Part shown: positions 3,538 to 5,041 of the stretch, piece after piece
How positions within the stretch are numbered: position 1 is the first letter of the stretch
Layout: each line of letters opens with the position of its first letter
Assembly: GCA_002304945.1 (NCBI GenBank)
Contig: DBPQ01000060.1
Coordinates: 151 to 5,191 of the forward strand
From: Actinomycetales bacterium UBA1416
GTDB lineage: Bacteria > Actinomycetota > Actinomycetes > Actinomycetales > Actinomycetaceae
Length of the DNA: 5,041 nucleotides
Reading direction: 5' to 3'
Position numbers and translations under genes: made by a program
Notes under the pieces: model-generated
The model's database searches: none
Told to the model about the DNA's origin: nothing
What the model saw: the letters and a program-made list of their open reading frames with translations, nothing else

Positions 3538-5041
3538 ATGCGCACGACTGCCCCCCATGTGGCCGCACTTCTGGCACTCCTCGTTGCCGCGGGTGTACCG
3601 GCATCAGCCTCCGGGCCTGCAACATCAGAGCAGGGACCTGCGGAGGGACCCGAGGTGGTCGCTCCGATTGAACCGTCGCTCACGGATGCTGTGCCCGTCG
3701 AGGCGCAGACCGACGTCGTCTCCGTTGCCGACGCTGCGGAACCGGTCAACGCACCCGCGGGACTCGAGCGGGTTGTCGTCAGCGCCGACGTGCCTGCCCT
3801 CGCCGTCGTCGGGGTCACGTGGGATCATTCTGCCGAACCAGCCGGGCTGTCGGTCCGGCTGCGGGCACTGGAGAACGGCACCTGGACGCAGTGGTCAGAG
3901 CTGGAACTGGACGAGTCCGAGGCCGGTGGGCAGGGACGGGGCGGCACCGAGCCGATCGCGGTGCTCGAGGCCGCCAGTGTCGAGGTGGAGGTGACCGCCC
4001 CGTCCGGCGAGGTTCCCCCGGACGCGCGCATCCACGTCGTCGATCCTGGCCACAGCGCTGCCGACGACGACGCAGCCACCCTTCCCACCGTCGCGTCGAT
4101 CGGTGGCGGGATGTCCCAGCTTCCCCTCGCCATCGTGACCAGCGGGGTCCCGCGCGTGTACGGCCGCGCCGATTGGGGGGCCAACGAGACGATCCGCACG
4201 TGGCGGCCCGAACTCGGCAAGGTCACCGGGGCCGTCATCCACCACACGGCAGGCCGTAACGACTACACCGCGGAGGATGTTCCCGCGATCATCCGGGGCA
4301 TCTACAGCTACCACGCGATCAGCCGCGAGTGGGGGGACATCGGCTACAACGCCATCGTGGACAAGTTCGGCCGCATCTGGGAGGGCCGCTTCGGCGGGAT
4401 CACCCACCCGGTCATCGGGGCACACGCCTCCGGCATGAACAGCACAATGTTCGGGATCTCCCTGATGGGGGACTACTCCACGGAGGAGGTGCCCGATCTG
4501 GCGATGCGGGCGATGGCGCAGATGACCGCCTGGAAGTTCGCGGTCCACGGCATCACGCCGGAGGGTTCCACGATCGGACTCGAGGGAGCAGTGCTCCCGG
4601 AGCGGGTGATCGGGCACCGGGACGTGGCGAACACTGCGTGCCCGGGCCAGGGCTTCTACGACCGGCTGGGAGAGTTCCGCGATCTCGTGGCGCACCTCTT
4701 CACCACGATGCCGAGCTACGCCCAGCCCGACCCGTACTCCGTGAGGCTTGCAGGCCCGGACCGGTACGCCACCTCTGCCGCAACCTCCCAGTGGATCTTC
4801 CGCCTCCCTGCGGTCGTCTACGTGGCCACCGGTCTGGAGTACGCCGATGCGCTGGCCGCCTCGGCGGCGGCAGCCCTCACCGGCTCGCCAGTCCTCCTCG
4901 TCCGTCCCGATGGCATCCCGGATTCGGTGGTATCGGAGATCGAGCGCTTGCAGCCCACCACCATCAAGGTGCTCGGTGGGGACGCGGCGGTCTCCGCCCA
5001 GGCTCGGGCCGGACTCGCGGACCTCGCCGCAACCGTGGAGG
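3538..5041 (+). CDS. Secreted N-acetylmuramoyl-L-alanine amidase (PGRP/Amidase_2) with CWB2 cell-wall-binding repeats, C-terminus cut by right edge
   Basis: There are 501 full codons and no stop before the edge. The enzyme cleaves the bond between N-acetylmuramic acid and L-alanine in peptidoglycan, outside the cell. Residues 1-24 look like a Sec signal peptide (hydrophobic core AALLALLVAAGV, probable cleavage after ASA), with a weak positive charge at the start. Residues 25-74 are an acidic, Pro/Ala/Val-rich linker. Residues 75-172 form a probably beta-rich domain (VVGVTWDHS, RLRALENGTWTQWSEL) that I cannot name. The PGRP/Amidase_2 domain spans about 204-390: RADWG, VIHHTAG (H235 as zinc ligand), DIGYN (Y270), then IGHRDVANTACPG with H360 and C368. 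The H-H-C zinc set and the tyrosine are all present, so an active hydrolase is expected. From residue 402, RLAGPDRYATSAATSQ begins a CWB2 repeat (Pfam PF04122), with YADALAASAAAA and SPVLLV following; more repeats are expected beyond the window. It has a strong Shine-Dalgarno and an elaborate upstream region. Roles may include cell separation or wall turnover. Confidence 0.93.
   Translation, partial: MRTTAPHVAALLALLVAAGVPASASGPATSEQGPAEGPEVVAPIEPSLTDAVPVEAQTDVVSVADAAEPVNAPAGLERVVVSADVPALAVVGVTWDHSAEPAGLSVRLRALENGTWTQWSELELDESEAGGQGRGGTEPIAVLEAASVEVEVTAPSGEVPPDARIHVVDPGHSAADDDAATLPTVASIGGGMSQLPLAIVTSGVPRVYGRADWGANETIRTWRPELGKVTGAVIHHTAGRNDYTAEDVPAIIRGIYSYHAISREWGDIGYNAIVDKFGRIWEGRFGGITHPVIGAHASGMNSTMFGISLMGDYSTEEVPDLAMRAMAQMTAWKFAVHGITPEGSTIGLEGAVLPERVIGHRDVANTACPGQGFYDRLGEFRDLVAHLFTTMPSYAQPDPYSVRLAGPDRYATSAATSQWIFRLPAVVYVATGLEYADALAASAAAALTGSPVLLVRPDGIPDSVVSEIERLQPTTIKVLGGDAAVSAQARAGLADLAATVE

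Noticed and set aside
3895..4695. Minus-strand open frame opposite the amidase gene
   Set aside because: The plus strand carries complete amidase zinc-site motifs across this interval. The antisense translation is His/Arg/Asp-rich with no recognisable domain.

Overview
The window is GC-rich throughout, uses GTG as well as ATG starts, and its proteins are rich in Ala, Val, Arg and Gly. Together with a secreted peptidoglycan amidase that carries cell-wall-binding type 2 (CWB2) repeats, this points to a high-GC actinobacterium, most likely Micrococcales (inference). It looks like chromosomal sequence at the edge of a surface-polysaccharide locus. I saw no insertion sequence, phage gene, tRNA, rRNA or CRISPR array.

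Layout. On the minus strand at the left edge are a hexapeptide-repeat sugar N-acetyltransferase (233-829) and the N-terminal part of a DegT/DnrJ/EryC1-type sugar aminotransferase (1-236, cut by the window edge). They are translationally coupled by an ATGA overlap. A 165-bp divergent intergenic region (830-994) separates them from a plus-strand GT4-like glycosyltransferase (995-2176). That gene converges, with a 30-bp gap, on a minus-strand polytopic membrane acyltransferase of the heparan-alpha-glucosaminide N-acetyltransferase (HGSNAT/COG4299) family (2207-3361). A 176-bp divergent regulatory region (3362-3537) follows. The last gene (3538 to beyond the right edge) encodes a secreted N-acetylmuramoyl-L-alanine amidase: signal peptide, N-terminal domain of unknown function, PGRP/Amidase_2 catalytic domain, then the first CWB2 repeat.

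How the genes may work together (inference). The aminotransferase and N-acetyltransferase resemble the WbpE/WbpD (WlbC/WlbB) pair, which turns a nucleotide-linked 3-keto sugar into a 3-acetamido sugar, classically UDP-2,3-diacetamido-2,3-dideoxy-glucuronate. The glycosyltransferase would transfer a sugar to a growing glycan. The HGSNAT-type protein could move acetyl groups across the membrane to modify it. CWB2 modules in other bacteria bind anionic secondary cell-wall polymers, so the amidase may be anchored to the kind of polymer this locus helps to make.

The densest non-coding signal is the 3362-3537 region. It holds a candidate leaderless promoter for the membrane acyltransferase, two adjacent perfect palindromes (3440-3454 and 3456-3465), and an array of GTCAC-like half-sites at exact 9-bp spacing (3489-3520) that also has dyad symmetry, directly upstream of the amidase ribosome binding site. 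This is the best candidate for undescribed regulation in the window.
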